From Bacteriovoracaceae bacterium (GTDB lineage Bacteria; Bdellovibrionota; Bacteriovoracia; Bacteriovoracales; Bacteriovoracaceae): 64,000 nucleotides of DNA. A model generated the notes under the pieces. That model searched no databases. It was not told where the DNA came from and saw only the letters and a list, made by a program, of their open reading frames with translations. The translations under genes were made by a program, and so were the position numbers. Of this stretch, positions 51,434-60,712 are shown piece by piece; the first letter of the stretch is position 1, and every line of letters begins with the position of its first letter. The stretch is from assembly GCA_021737405.1 (NCBI GenBank), contig JAIPEG010000003.1:1-64000 (forward strand), written 5' to 3'.

Positions 51434-51973
51434 ATGGAATTTAGAGATGTATTGGCATTTTGGTTTGAAGACTTAAAACCTCAAGAATGGTTTCAAAAGA
51501 GCGATGAATTAGATAAAGCGATATGTGATAAGTTTGGCGCCCTTCATAAGGCCGCAACACTTGGTGAACTCGAAGAGTGGAGATCCACTCCTAGAGGACG
51601 ACTGGCCGAAATTCTAGTTCTTGATCAATTCTCTCGAAATATCCACCGCGGAAAGCCTGAGTCTTTTGCCTCAGATTCAATGGCCCTCGTTTTGGCCCAA
51701 GAAGCTATTCGCCAAAAGTCTCACCAAGAACTCTCTGCTCCGAAGAGGGCATTTCTTTATATGCCTTATATGCATAGTGAATCAAAGAAAATCCACCGCG
51801 AGGCAATGGAGCTCTTTGGGGAACCAGGCCTTGAGTTCAATTTAAACTTTGAAGTAAAGCATAAGAAAATAATTGACCGCTTTGATCGGTATCCTCATCG
51901 CAATGAAATTCTAGGCAGAACTTCCACCTCAGAAGAGTTAGAGTTTTTAAAAGAAGAAGGCAGTTCATTCTAA
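51434..51973 (+). CDS. DUF924 family protein
   Basis: 179-residue helical protein of the DUF924/TPR-like family: DVLAFWFEDLKPQEWFQKSDELD, GRLAEILVLDQFSRNIHRG, YMPYMHSESKKIH and NLNFEVKHKKIIDRFDRYPHRNEILGR are the hallmark segments. Biochemical function unknown. AGAGGA before the ATG. 73 bp after the desaturase gene. Confidence 0.9.
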   Translation: MEFRDVLAFWFEDLKPQEWFQKSDELDKAICDKFGALHKAATLGELEEWRSTPRGRLAEILVLDQFSRNIHRGKPESFASDSMALVLAQEAIRQKSHQELSAPKRAFLYMPYMHSESKKIHREAMELFGEPGLEFNLNFEVKHKKIIDRFDRYPHRNEILGRTSTSEELEFLKEEGSSF

Positions 51974-52035
51974 TAAAATCTCTTATTTAGTTTGGCCAGC
52001 AAGAGAATTTCCGATAAGTTTGAAAAGGAAATTCT

Positions 52036-52752
52036 ATGGAAAAGAAAGATGAGGACACTCCCCTCAATATTAAGCCTCAGGGTGAAGATACTGATAAATT
52101 AAGTGAGAGTGCCCCCACAGCAACAAGAAAGAGTTTGCAGCTTCCGCGAAGACTTTTTCACTGTGGCATGGGCATTAGTCTGGGCCTTGTTTATCAATTC
52201 CTTTTAACCCACTCTCGGGCGATTTATATTCTTGGCTTTTGCGCTTGTGTTGTTTACATCCTCGAACAAATTCGCATCAACTACCCAGAGCTCGCAGGAA
52301 AAGTCAAAATTATCAATAAATATCTTTTTAGAGCAGAAGAACAACTTAAAGAGTCTGCAGGAGTTCCCTACGTCATGGGAATCCTTTTAACCTTGATATC
52401 TTTTCCAAAGGTTGTCGCTCTTGTCGCGATTTACACTTTGGCAGTGGCCGATCCCATGTCTGCAATCATTGGGATCAAATATGGCAAAACAAAAGTTGTG
52501 CCCCATAAATCCCTTGAAGGTTCACTGGCATTTTTCATTTCAACATTCATCATTACTTTTCTAGTGTTTTTCTGGTGGACGAGTTTTTTACAAATCATGA
52601 TCGGTCCTGTCTTTCTTCTAAGCTTTCTGGTAGCACTCATAGCTTCCCTCTTTGAGATGATTCCCCTTCGCTTAGACGATAACTTAACAATCCCGCTATT
52701 TACTGCGGGTTTGACACTGCTTCTCTGTTCAATGTTAGTTATTCCTGTATAA
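52036..52752 (+). CDS. CTP-dependent lipid kinase/phosphatidate cytidylyltransferase-like membrane protein
   Basis: 238 residues: polar N-terminus (1-45) and about six TM helices. The segment DPMSAIIGIKYGKTKVVPHKSLEGSLAFF and the C-terminal DDNLTIPL match dolichol kinase/DGK1/phytol kinase-type CTP transferases. It would phosphorylate an isoprenoid alcohol or diacylglycerol with CTP. AAGGAA before the ATG. The next gene starts 9 bp later. Confidence 0.75.
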   Translation: MEKKDEDTPLNIKPQGEDTDKLSESAPTATRKSLQLPRRLFHCGMGISLGLVYQFLLTHSRAIYILGFCACVVYILEQIRINYPELAGKVKIINKYLFRAEEQLKESAGVPYVMGILLTLISFPKVVALVAIYTLAVADPMSAIIGIKYGKTKVVPHKSLEGSLAFFISTFIITFLVFFWWTSFLQIMIGPVFLLSFLVALIASLFEMIPLRLDDNLTIPLFTAGLTLLLCSMLVIPV

Positions 52753-52761
52753 AATTAACGA

Positions 52762-53469
52762 ATGAATTCGGAATCAAAGAAAATAACGTTTGAAGGTCTT
52801 CATCAAAGCATTGTGCAGTCAAACGGTGCTTTCAATGAATCTGACCTATCCTCTTATGAAGAAATATTTCTTCTCCTGCATGGCTATAGCGAGGAAGGTA
52901 AGAAAATCTATAAGCGACTAGGTAGAAAAATGGCCGAAGAGTTTAAGGCCCGAAAAGTACTTATCTTGGCACCAAATGGACTTTATCCCATGCCGAGGGC
53001 CTTTCCCTTAGATAAGGAAATAGAAGGAGTCGAAGATCTTCTTCAGGGCTTTGCTTGGTACTTTTATCACCCTGGTAGCAACACCTTTTTAATTGATTAC
53101 AAGATTCCTGCAATTTCTCTTTCTAGTTGGATTAATAAGCTTAATAGGCCCAACCTCCCAGTTACCATTATTGGCTATTCTCAAGGTGGATATTTAGCAC
53201 CCTTCGTCGCCTTTGAAACAAAATCAGTAAAGAGAGTTATTGGAATTAATTGCTCTTTTAGAGAAGATCTAATGCTTAATACCCCAAGCTTTCCCATGGA
53301 CTTGGTACAGGGACGAGAAGATACCATCATTGAGACGAATCTAGCTTTTGAACGCTTTGAGAAACTTATTGAGCGTGGTGTCTCAGGTAAATTCACTTGG
53401 GTTGAAGGAGCAGATCACAGGTTAAGCCCAGATATTGCCCAAAGCGTACTAGAGATCCTAAAAGACTAA
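52762..53469 (+). CDS. Alpha/beta hydrolase (esterase/phospholipase-like)
   Basis: 235 residues with the oxyanion strand FLLLHGYSEEGK, the nucleophile elbow GYSQGG and the His of EGADHRLSPDI. Belongs to the carboxylesterase/phospholipase group by length; substrate unknown. A -10-like TAAAAT (52750-52755) overlaps the previous stop codon, 6 nt before the ATG, and no ribosome binding site exists. Probably cytosolic. Confidence 0.75.
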   Translation: MNSESKKITFEGLHQSIVQSNGAFNESDLSSYEEIFLLLHGYSEEGKKIYKRLGRKMAEEFKARKVLILAPNGLYPMPRAFPLDKEIEGVEDLLQGFAWYFYHPGSNTFLIDYKIPAISLSSWINKLNRPNLPVTIIGYSQGGYLAPFVAFETKSVKRVIGINCSFREDLMLNTPSFPMDLVQGREDTIIETNLAFERFEKLIERGVSGKFTWVEGADHRLSPDIAQSVLEILKD

Positions 53470-53481
53470 CAGAATGTCCCG

Positions 53482-54378
53482 CTAAAAGGTCCACTTCTGT
53501 TGAACTTCATCAACTTTGTCCGCCATCTTATTATAGACCTTGCTTCGACCGAGCCACCATCTAAAGAACAATCGATCTATTGTTTTGACCAAATTGAAAC
53601 CCAAAAGGAAGACCAATAAAATCCCAAAGAGAGTGTAAACCACATAAGTAGTACCGGCCGGATTATCCTTAAAAAATAGTCCTTCTGTATTCATGCCAAA
53701 AAAGCCAACAATAAGATTTAATGGCAGAAAGATCCCTGAAAGTAGTGTGAGAAAATAAATATTCTTATTTAATTTATCATTTTTTAAAGAAGTGTAATAA
53801 TTATGAGCGTTATCAAGCCGACCTAAGAGACCTTGAGCTGTGGTCATAAGAAATTGAATATCATTGATATAGTTAGCAAAATCTAGATTTGGAAAACTAT
53901 CCCGTTTAATACCGTGTTTAAGATAGTCTTTATGAGCAAAGAGCTGGCGATTTAAATAGCGCTCAATTTTTGAAATGTCTTTCTTTAGATCAAACCAGTT
54001 ATCCATAAATGTATTAGGAGTCTTACCATCATAGAGAGTGTCTTCGAGTGCATCTAATTGATTAGCATAGATGAGTACAATGTCTTTATTCCTCTCAAAT
54101 CTTATGTATAAGATATCGAGAAAATCTTCTTCAGTATCGCAAACCTTTTGAAACTCACCTTCTCGATATATCCAAAATAGCCCATCAAGTTTAAGGTAAA
54201 ACTCTGTGTCGTAGACAAGGCGAGCATCTTTAAAGGTCAAGTAACGAAAGATAAAAGCGTGACCACCAGAGAGATCGTAGAATTGAGTCTGGTGAATTTC
54301 TTCGTGGAAGTCATCATAAACAGTAAGGGCACTGTCTTTTCCTAGTAACTTTTCAACATCATCCCAAGTAAGTTTCAT
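53482..54378 (-). CDS. CorA-like divalent metal ion transporter
   Basis: 298 residues: soluble N-terminal domain with long helices (about 130-230) and two C-terminal TM helices with the signature FFGMNTEGL (GMN) between them. Mediates uptake or efflux of Mg2+, Co2+ or other divalent ions as a pentamer. The N-terminal domain is poorly conserved. Convergent on the hydrolase gene. Confidence 0.85.
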   Translation of the reverse strand: MKLTWDDVEKLLGKDSALTVYDDFHEEIHQTQFYDLSGGHAFIFRYLTFKDARLVYDTEFYLKLDGLFWIYREGEFQKVCDTEEDFLDILYIRFERNKDIVLIYANQLDALEDTLYDGKTPNTFMDNWFDLKKDISKIERYLNRQLFAHKDYLKHGIKRDSFPNLDFANYINDIQFLMTTAQGLLGRLDNAHNYYTSLKNDKLNKNIYFLTLLSGIFLPLNLIVGFFGMNTEGLFFKDNPAGTTYVVYTLFGILLVFLLGFNLVKTIDRLFFRWWLGRSKVYNKMADKVDEVQQKWTF

Positions 54379-54514
54379 TCCATTTCCTTTATGCCTAAAC
54401 TATCTAAATTATGACAAATTTTTCCCAAAATTCCCAGTTGTATAACATTTAAACGGCCCTAGTAGGAATTTCATCTTTTAAGTAAAGAACCCCTAAATTT
54501 GATAAATTGACGCC

Positions 54515-55330
54515 ATGAAAAACAATCGTATCTTCTTATTCTCTGCCCTCTTTCTTCTTGGTTGTGGTCAAGAGCTAAGCTCAAAAAGGATTCGTCCAGG
54601 GGATATTTTAGGCCTTCAAGGATTGGAATCACAGGAATTTCAAAAGCTTGTTTCAGAAGTAAATTCAAATGCACCAGAATTTGTCTTTCCAAAAAATGAT
54701 GACTCCATCACTGTCAAAGTCATTTATAAAAGAGAACAATTAAGAGAATTTGATAGTACAATTTTGGCCAATCATAAATGTCGCTATTCCTACATTGAAG
54801 AAGAAATTACTCAAAAGGCCATTGTCACGACTATCAATGCTGAAACCAATTATGAAATGGAGCTTACGAAAACTCCAATAAATCCTGCCTACACAGCGGT
54901 TCCTTTAATTAAGAATCAAAAAGATGCTTGTGATCAGGAAATCAACCTTCTCACAAAGATAGAAGATAAGAAAACCATCAACTTTACAGAGTCTAGACAG
55001 CAATTTGCAACTTTTATTAATAAGGGTCTTTTAAAATTGGTAAATGGTTGTAATGGAACTCTAAAAATTGACAATAACCTTTGCTCTTCACTAAGAGTCA
55101 TTAGAGCAGAAGAAAGCACAACCACAATTCCTAGTTATAGCCTAACCCTAGAGCTCACAACAATATCTCCGCAAGGAGATAAAACAGCACATGACCTCTT
55201 TATGGAAGTCAGTCCAAAGCTTGCTTACTTTTATCCCTATGGTGTCTTTAATCTCATCGGTTATTTTCCGGTCGCAACGGAATTATCAAACGACCATGAA
55301 TCAATAGAGTTCTACGATACAAACCTTTAA
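54515..55330 (+). CDS. Lipoprotein of unknown function
   Basis: 271 residues with signal peptide and lipobox LLGC (MKNNRIFLFSALFLLGCGQ). Mature part has several cysteines (HKCRYS, KDACDQE, NGCNGT, NNLCSS), probably disulphide-bonded in the periplasm. No domain recognised. A TAAATT hexamer lies six nt before the ATG and no ribosome binding site is visible. Ends 6 bp from the convergent RND permease gene. Confidence 0.6.
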   Translation: MKNNRIFLFSALFLLGCGQELSSKRIRPGDILGLQGLESQEFQKLVSEVNSNAPEFVFPKNDDSITVKVIYKREQLREFDSTILANHKCRYSYIEEEITQKAIVTTINAETNYEMELTKTPINPAYTAVPLIKNQKDACDQEINLLTKIEDKKTINFTESRQQFATFINKGLLKLVNGCNGTLKIDNNLCSSLRVIRAEESTTTIPSYSLTLELTTISPQGDKTAHDLFMEVSPKLAYFYPYGVFNLIGYFPVATELSNDHESIEFYDTNL

Positions 55331-55336
55331 AAAGGC

Positions 55337-58300
55337 TTACTGTAAAGAAGTGGTTTTTTGAGAATCACTGTCTCTAATTTTCTTAGATATTTTAGGATTC
55401 CTTTTAAACCTTTTCATAAACTTCTCTCCTAATACGAGAACATCCGCCTGTATATTCAACATTGCCGGAATAAGGAAGAGAGTCAAAAATGTCGCCAAAA
55501 ATAAACCCCAGCCCATAGAAAGAGCAAGAGGTTTGGTAAACCCACTATCACCACCAAGGCCATAGGCCATGGGAAAAACTCCACCTAATGTGGTAATACT
55601 CGTCAAGAGAATTGGTCTTAAACGTGTTACGGCCCCTAAGACGATGACGGATCTATTAAAACGCCTTTTCATTTCGGTCAGACCATTAATGGTGTCCACC
55701 ATAATAAGCGAATCATTCACAACCACACCGGCCATACCAATAATCCCCACAATCGCCATCACATCAATATCAATTCCATGAAAATAGAACGCCCAGATAA
55801 CACCAACGACCCCAAAAGGAATGGCCGCTCCGATAAGAAGAGGTTGAAAGAGGGAGTTTAAAACAAGGCTCAGGACCAAGAGAATAAAAAGAACGCAGAA
55901 GATTGCCATTTTACTAATGGAGCTCTTATTCTTCTTTGCCTCTTCATCAGCGTCTTCTACTACAAATTTATGGCCTACAAACTTATCATTCAGTGGGATC
56001 ATCAGTTCTTTTAATTTTTTAATAAATATTTCTTTTTTAATGAGTTTTTCATCATACCGAACATCAACTTCGTAATTTCGGGATAAGTCCTTGTGATCAA
56101 GGCTTCTAAGACTTTTCTTCTTAACCCAAACGCCCAAGCGATTAAGTGGTATTAAGCGCCCCATTTTTCCAAGGACTTTTAACTCAGAGAGCCCCTCATA
56201 GGTAAGGGCATCGCCCTCTTCAAAAAAGGACAGAACCTTTACACTCTCACCTTTAAAGCGAACTTCACGAATTTTATTCTTAGTCACAAATTGGCGTAAT
56301 TGAGTAGAAACATCAGATGCCTCAATATCATAATTGATAAGAGAGTCATCATCGATTTCAAAATCCCAGGTTTCAACAATTAACTTTGGATCAACATAGA
56401 CACTCTTTGTCTCTTTCACAGTTTTAGCCGTCTTTTCTACTTCTAAGAGGATCTCTTCTAAATTGACTTGTCCTTTTCCTCGAACCTTTATGCTGACAGT
56501 ATGATCCTTCGCCTTTTCATGTCCGCTTTTTTCAATAACAGTTTCGAGACGCTTAAAATTGTCCGTCTTCAATAAAGGAAGGTTTTTTTCAAGAAATGAA
56601 TTTATGCGCTCTTTGGCCCCATCAATATCAGGATGAGTTTGATTGAATCGTATGGCCACGTTAGCAAAACGATCTCCATTATATTCTTCGCCAGAAATGT
56701 AGGCCCAACCTAAATTTCCTTCAATGTGGCTATATTCTTTTGTATCAATTTTTGCCAATAGATCCCAAAGTGGTTTTAATTCTTTCTCCGTTTGTGCAAG
56801 CGTTGCACTCTCTTTTAATTCTGCGATTACTCTAATTTTTTCTGAGCCAATACGAAGATTAAACTTAAAGGGAACGTGTTGACTCGCAAAATAAAAAGTC
56901 CAACCAGAAAAGACCACAAATAACAGGACCAAAGGATAGCGCCACTTTAAGCAAAAATTTAAACCACGCTCATACCCTCCCTTGAAACGTTCAAAGAGAC
57001 CGCCTTCTTTATACTTTATAGGCTTCTTAACAAAGTGAGCAAGGTGGTTTGGAAGTACAAAGAAAGACTCAATAAGACTCATACCAAGGGCCGCAAAAAC
57101 TACCCAAGGAATAGCGCCAAGAAATTCAGATAGCCCATCATTGGCCAACAAGATAGGACTAAAGGCGACTGCGGTCGTAAGAACAGTTCCAATGATTGGC
57201 ACAAATGTCTTTCTTACGGCCATCATTGCGGCCTCTTTAGGGGGATGACCAAGTTCAAGATACTGCATGTACTGCTCAGAGACGATAATAGCGTCATCAA
57301 CGAGAATACCAAGAATCAGAATCATACCAACCACAGAGATAATATCAATTTTCATCCCCATCGCGCCAAGGACAATAAATGTCGCAAAATAGGCAAGAGG
57401 GAGACCAAAAGTCGTCATTAAGCTAGTCTTTAAACCAAGGAAAGCGAGTAGAACGAGAACAACTAAGATGACCCCCATCAAAGCGTTACTCTTTAGAACA
57501 TTTAATTGTCGCTCAATATAAGAAGGACCATCGTCTGTAATTTGAACTTTAATGCCCTCTGGAGTCAATTCATTGATCTTTAATAAGACCTTTTCCACTT
57601 CTACTTTAGTGTCTAGTGTATCCGTTTCAAGGTCTTTAAAAAGAACGATACTTACGGAGGCTTGACCATTAGTGAATTGTTTAGACTTTTGCTTAGGGAT
57701 TTCAAACGTCACTCTTGCAATGTCTTTTAGGCGAATTAAAGTACCACTCCCATTTCCTTTAACGATTAAATTTTTCAATGATTCAAGAGATTCAACACTG
57801 TGACTTATTTGAACAGCGATAGATGATTCACCTCTGTCAATTGACCCTACAGGAAGTGGCCGAAACTTCTTGGCCAAAACAGTTTGGATATCAGCAGAGG
57901 TCAAACGGTAACGGGCCATTGCTGTTTGGTTGAATTTGATTAAGATATCGGCCTTTGAGGCCCTGTCAGTAACCTGAACAATACCTGGAACTTTTCTTAA
58001 TTCATCTCTGACGTCTTTTAACCAGCGACGATGTAATGGATTAAAATTATCAAAGTTTAAAACACTTAACGAGCTAAACCAAAAACTTGTTAGTTTTTCG
58101 TTAACGACTTGTAGGTTTTCAATATCTTGAGGAAGCTCTGATTTGATATTATTTACTGCGGCAAGAATATTTTGATAAAGATCATTTATTTCATTTTCGC
58201 TAAGTTCTGTTTTAACTTTTACCGTTATGCTTGAAGACCCTTCTCGTGATTGTGAGGTAAGTTCTTCGATTCCAGCAAAACTTTGAATCGCCTCTTCAAT

Positions 58301-58501
58301 AGGAAAAGTGACAAAATTTTCAACCTGCCCAGGGCTCGCGCCACTTAAAGAAGAAGTGATATTAATGCGATTTATTTTCCATTGTGGAACCAGATCCCGC
58401 TTCATATTGGAGAGGGCAATAATTCCCATAATAATGATGAAAGCACTCAATAAATTGACGAGAAAAGAGCGTTCAATAAAGTAGCGAATCAGGTTTTTCA
58501 T
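55337..58501 (-). CDS. RND efflux permease (AcrB/HAE1 type) without partner genes
   Basis: 1054 residues, full-length inner-membrane antiporter of the RND superfamily with 12 TM helices, two periplasmic porter loops, and TM4 VGMILILGILVDDAIIV containing the paired aspartates for proton relay. Repeats: SGASPGQVENFVTFPIEEAI and IPLNRLGVWV. It would drive drug or other export, but neither membrane-fusion protein nor outer-membrane channel gene is adjacent. Confidence 0.9.
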   Translation of the reverse strand: MKNLIRYFIERSFLVNLLSAFIIIMGIIALSNMKRDLVPQWKINRINITSSLSGASPGQVENFVTFPIEEAIQSFAGIEELTSQSREGSSSITVKVKTELSENEINDLYQNILAAVNNIKSELPQDIENLQVVNEKLTSFWFSSLSVLNFDNFNPLHRRWLKDVRDELRKVPGIVQVTDRASKADILIKFNQTAMARYRLTSADIQTVLAKKFRPLPVGSIDRGESSIAVQISHSVESLESLKNLIVKGNGSGTLIRLKDIARVTFEIPKQKSKQFTNGQASVSIVLFKDLETDTLDTKVEVEKVLLKINELTPEGIKVQITDDGPSYIERQLNVLKSNALMGVILVVLVLLAFLGLKTSLMTTFGLPLAYFATFIVLGAMGMKIDIISVVGMILILGILVDDAIIVSEQYMQYLELGHPPKEAAMMAVRKTFVPIIGTVLTTAVAFSPILLANDGLSEFLGAIPWVVFAALGMSLIESFFVLPNHLAHFVKKPIKYKEGGLFERFKGGYERGLNFCLKWRYPLVLLFVVFSGWTFYFASQHVPFKFNLRIGSEKIRVIAELKESATLAQTEKELKPLWDLLAKIDTKEYSHIEGNLGWAYISGEEYNGDRFANVAIRFNQTHPDIDGAKERINSFLEKNLPLLKTDNFKRLETVIEKSGHEKAKDHTVSIKVRGKGQVNLEEILLEVEKTAKTVKETKSVYVDPKLIVETWDFEIDDDSLINYDIEASDVSTQLRQFVTKNKIREVRFKGESVKVLSFFEEGDALTYEGLSELKVLGKMGRLIPLNRLGVWVKKKSLRSLDHKDLSRNYEVDVRYDEKLIKKEIFIKKLKELMIPLNDKFVGHKFVVEDADEEAKKNKSSISKMAIFCVLFILLVLSLVLNSLFQPLLIGAAIPFGVVGVIWAFYFHGIDIDVMAIVGIIGMAGVVVNDSLIMVDTINGLTEMKRRFNRSVIVLGAVTRLRPILLTSITTLGGVFPMAYGLGGDSGFTKPLALSMGWGLFLATFLTLFLIPAMLNIQADVLVLGEKFMKRFKRNPKISKKIRDSDSQKTTSLQ

Positions 58502-58698
58502 AAGGTTTAGGCCTAAAGTCTTGTTGGATCCTTAAAGATTTCAGGTCATTACTTAACATAATTGATTTAATTTCAGTCATATGGAGTACTTTTTACGGCC
58601 ATTCTTTAATGCATTTTCAAGTATTTATATTTAAGGTATTGATAAATTTTATAAAAATGATTGAAGAAGACCTCAAACTTGAAAAAGAGGGACAATTA

Positions 58699-58917
58699 AT
58701 GAGTGATATTCAAAAGAACAATCCCCTACACGGCATTACTTTAGAGAGTATTGTCACTGATCTTGTTAGTCATTATGGCTGGGAAAAACTAGGCAATCTT
58801 ATCACTATTCGCTGTTTTCAAAGTGACCCAAGTGTAAAATCGAGCTTAAAGTTCTTGCGAAAAACGCCTTGGGCAAGAAAGAAGGTTGAAGATCTTTATT
58901 TAAAATTGCCACGCTAG
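58699..58917 (+). CDS. VF530 family DNA-binding-like protein (DUF2132)
   Basis: 72-residue helical protein matching VF530: [58 protein letters not shown]. Structure of a homologue resembles helical DNA-binding folds; function unproven. ATG at 58699 with AGAGGG seven nt before is preferred over the upstream in-frame ATG at 58609. Convergent with rlmF, overlapping by 18 bp. Confidence 0.88.
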   Translation: MSDIQKNNPLHGITLESIVTDLVSHYGWEKLGNLITIRCFQSDPSVKSSLKFLRKTPWARKKVEDLYLKLPR

Positions 58918-59808
58918 GATATGGGCAATTTTATTACCATGGTGCATTTCAATAGTATGAATTTTCGATACACCTAAACTTTTAAGCTGCTCTTGAAAAA
59001 AATCTAAATTCTCTTTTTTTGAAATTAACGAAGTAAACCATCGACATTGATTTTTGACCTCTTCACTCTCACTAATCATCTTACTCACAAAGCTCCTCTC
59101 TCCACCAGGGCAATAGAGTTCAGCATCTTTGCCACCAAAATTTGAACCTTTTTTTTGTGCGCCCTTTAAACCCTTATTTTTGGCTAAACCCTTTAACTTA
59201 TTGTCATTAGCGGCTTTAGCTTCCTCAAGAGATAAATTGAAGGGAGGGTTACACATGGTAAAATCAAAGAACTCATCATTTTTAAGAATATCTTTAAAAA
59301 TAGAATCAGCTGATTTTTGAAAACGAGTTTTGATATTTTTATTAAGAGTTGAATTGTCTTTAAGAATGGTCTTAGCATTATTCAGGGATTCTGGATTAAT
59401 ATCAGTTCCAACGAACCTCCAGCCATAAATACAGTTGCCAAGAATGGGATAAATACAGCTAGACCCAGTTCCTATATCAAGACCTTTTACTTTCGTGCCA
59501 ACCGGAATCGTTCCCTCATTAGACTCTGCCAATAGATCGGCCAAATAATGAAGATAATCGGCCCGCCCTGGAACACCTGGACAGAGCTTTCCTTTAGGAA
59601 TCGACCAATTATTCACCTTGTAATGAAACGATAAAAGGGCCTGATTAAGGACAAAAACGGCCGATGGATTAAAAAAATCAACACTCTTACTTCCATGATC
59701 ATTTTTTTTCACATAGGGAGAAAGATCCGGATGATGATCCACGAGAGTATCAAATTCATAAGGCGCATTATGAATATTTCTTGGGTGAAGACCTTTATCA
59801 ACTTTCAT
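58900..59808 (-). CDS. rlmF: 23S rRNA (adenine(1618)-N6)-methyltransferase
   Basis: 302 residues; [34 protein letters not shown] (SAM motif I), the catalytic MCNPPFNLS (motif IV) and [22 protein letters not shown] are RlmF hallmarks. Methylates A1618 of 23S rRNA. ATG at 59808 with AAGG ten nt before is preferred over 59868, which would overlap the upstream gene. 4 bp after rluF on the same strand. Confidence 0.92.
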   Translation of the reverse strand: MKVDKGLHPRNIHNAPYEFDTLVDHHPDLSPYVKKNDHGSKSVDFFNPSAVFVLNQALLSFHYKVNNWSIPKGKLCPGVPGRADYLHYLADLLAESNEGTIPVGTKVKGLDIGTGSSCIYPILGNCIYGWRFVGTDINPESLNNAKTILKDNSTLNKNIKTRFQKSADSIFKDILKNDEFFDFTMCNPPFNLSLEEAKAANDNKLKGLAKNKGLKGAQKKGSNFGGKDAELYCPGGERSFVSKMISESEEVKNQCRWFTSLISKKENLDFFQEQLKSLGVSKIHTIEMHHGNKIAHILAWQF

Positions 59809-59812
59809 ATTC

Positions 59813-60667
59813 TTAGCGCCTTCTATTTTTACTTTTTTTATTTCGACGGTCAGTTGTTTGACCGCCACCTGGCCTTGAAGCTTTCTTTGTTACTCTTGGT
59901 GCTGCTTTTTTTGAGGCCAATACTTTCTTTTTCTTTGTCTGTTTCTTAGGCGCCTCGGATGAAGAGTCTTCAATGAGCTTAAAAAGACCTTCTAACTCTT
60001 TTTGATCCAAATCTCGCCAATCACCAACAGATATCCCCTTAAGGCCTACATTCATAATTCTGACTCGCTCTAATTGAGTCACCTCGTAATCAAAGTATTC
60101 GGCCATCCTACGAATCTGGCGATTAAGTCCTTGAATGAGAGTGATCCTAAAGACGAAGGTTGACTCCATGACGACCTTACAGCCCTTAGTGACAACCCCT
60201 AAAATAGGAACTCCCTTACTCATGGCCTCAATAAACTTTTCCGTGAGAGGTTTATTAACCGTAACAAGATATTCTTTCTCATGATTATTACCAGCTCTTA
60301 GAATCTTATTAACAAGATCCCCGTTATTGGTAAGGAAAATAAGCCCTTGGGACTCTTTATCAAGCCTTCCAATCGGAAATATCCGGATCGGATGACCAAC
60401 AAAATCGACAATATTCGCTCTCTCGCTCTCTTCCGTGGTACTGACAATCCCTCTAGGTTTATTTAGGGCTATGAAAACAAGTTTTTCCTCATCTCGGGGC
60501 TCAATCGTCTGACCATTGACGATAACAACGTCTCCAGCTGCGACTTGAGTACCAATCCCAGCAGGTTTGCCATTAATCAGCACCTTACCCTCATCAATAA
60601 AGCGATCCGCTTCTCTTCTTGAGCATAGACCACTTTGACTAATGTATTTATTAAGACGAGTAAGCAC
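59813..60667 (-). CDS. rluF: 23S rRNA pseudouridine(2604) synthase
   Basis: 284 residues: S4 domain ([30 protein letters not shown]), catalytic Asp in [45 protein letters not shown], and [23 protein letters not shown] at the end of the domain as in E. coli RluF. A basic C-terminal tail (about 240-284, Lys/Arg-rich) probably adds RNA binding. Forms an rRNA modification pair with rlmF. Confidence 0.92.
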   Translation of the reverse strand: MLTRLNKYISQSGLCSRREADRFIDEGKVLINGKPAGIGTQVAAGDVVIVNGQTIEPRDEEKLVFIALNKPRGIVSTTEESERANIVDFVGHPIRIFPIGRLDKESQGLIFLTNNGDLVNKILRAGNNHEKEYLVTVNKPLTEKFIEAMSKGVPILGVVTKGCKVVMESTFVFRITLIQGLNRQIRRMAEYFDYEVTQLERVRIMNVGLKGISVGDWRDLDQKELEGLFKLIEDSSSEAPKKQTKKKKVLASKKAAPRVTKKASRPGGGQTTDRRNKKSKNRRR

Positions 60668-60700
60668 GCTTTATCCTTATTTTTTCAGTCTTTCATATGC

Positions 60701-60706
60701 TATAGA
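60701..60706 (+). promoter_or_regulatory. -10-like TATAGA six nt before an ATG (possible leaderless start)
   Basis: TATAGA at 60701-60706, gap of six nt, then ATG at 60713, with no ribosome binding site. No good -35 seen. Confidence 0.3.
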
Positions 60707-60712
60707 CAAATT

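Noticed and set aside
54471..54692. Minus-strand frame over the start of the lipoprotein gene at 54515
   Set aside because: No start signals; lipobox gene on the plus strand preferred.
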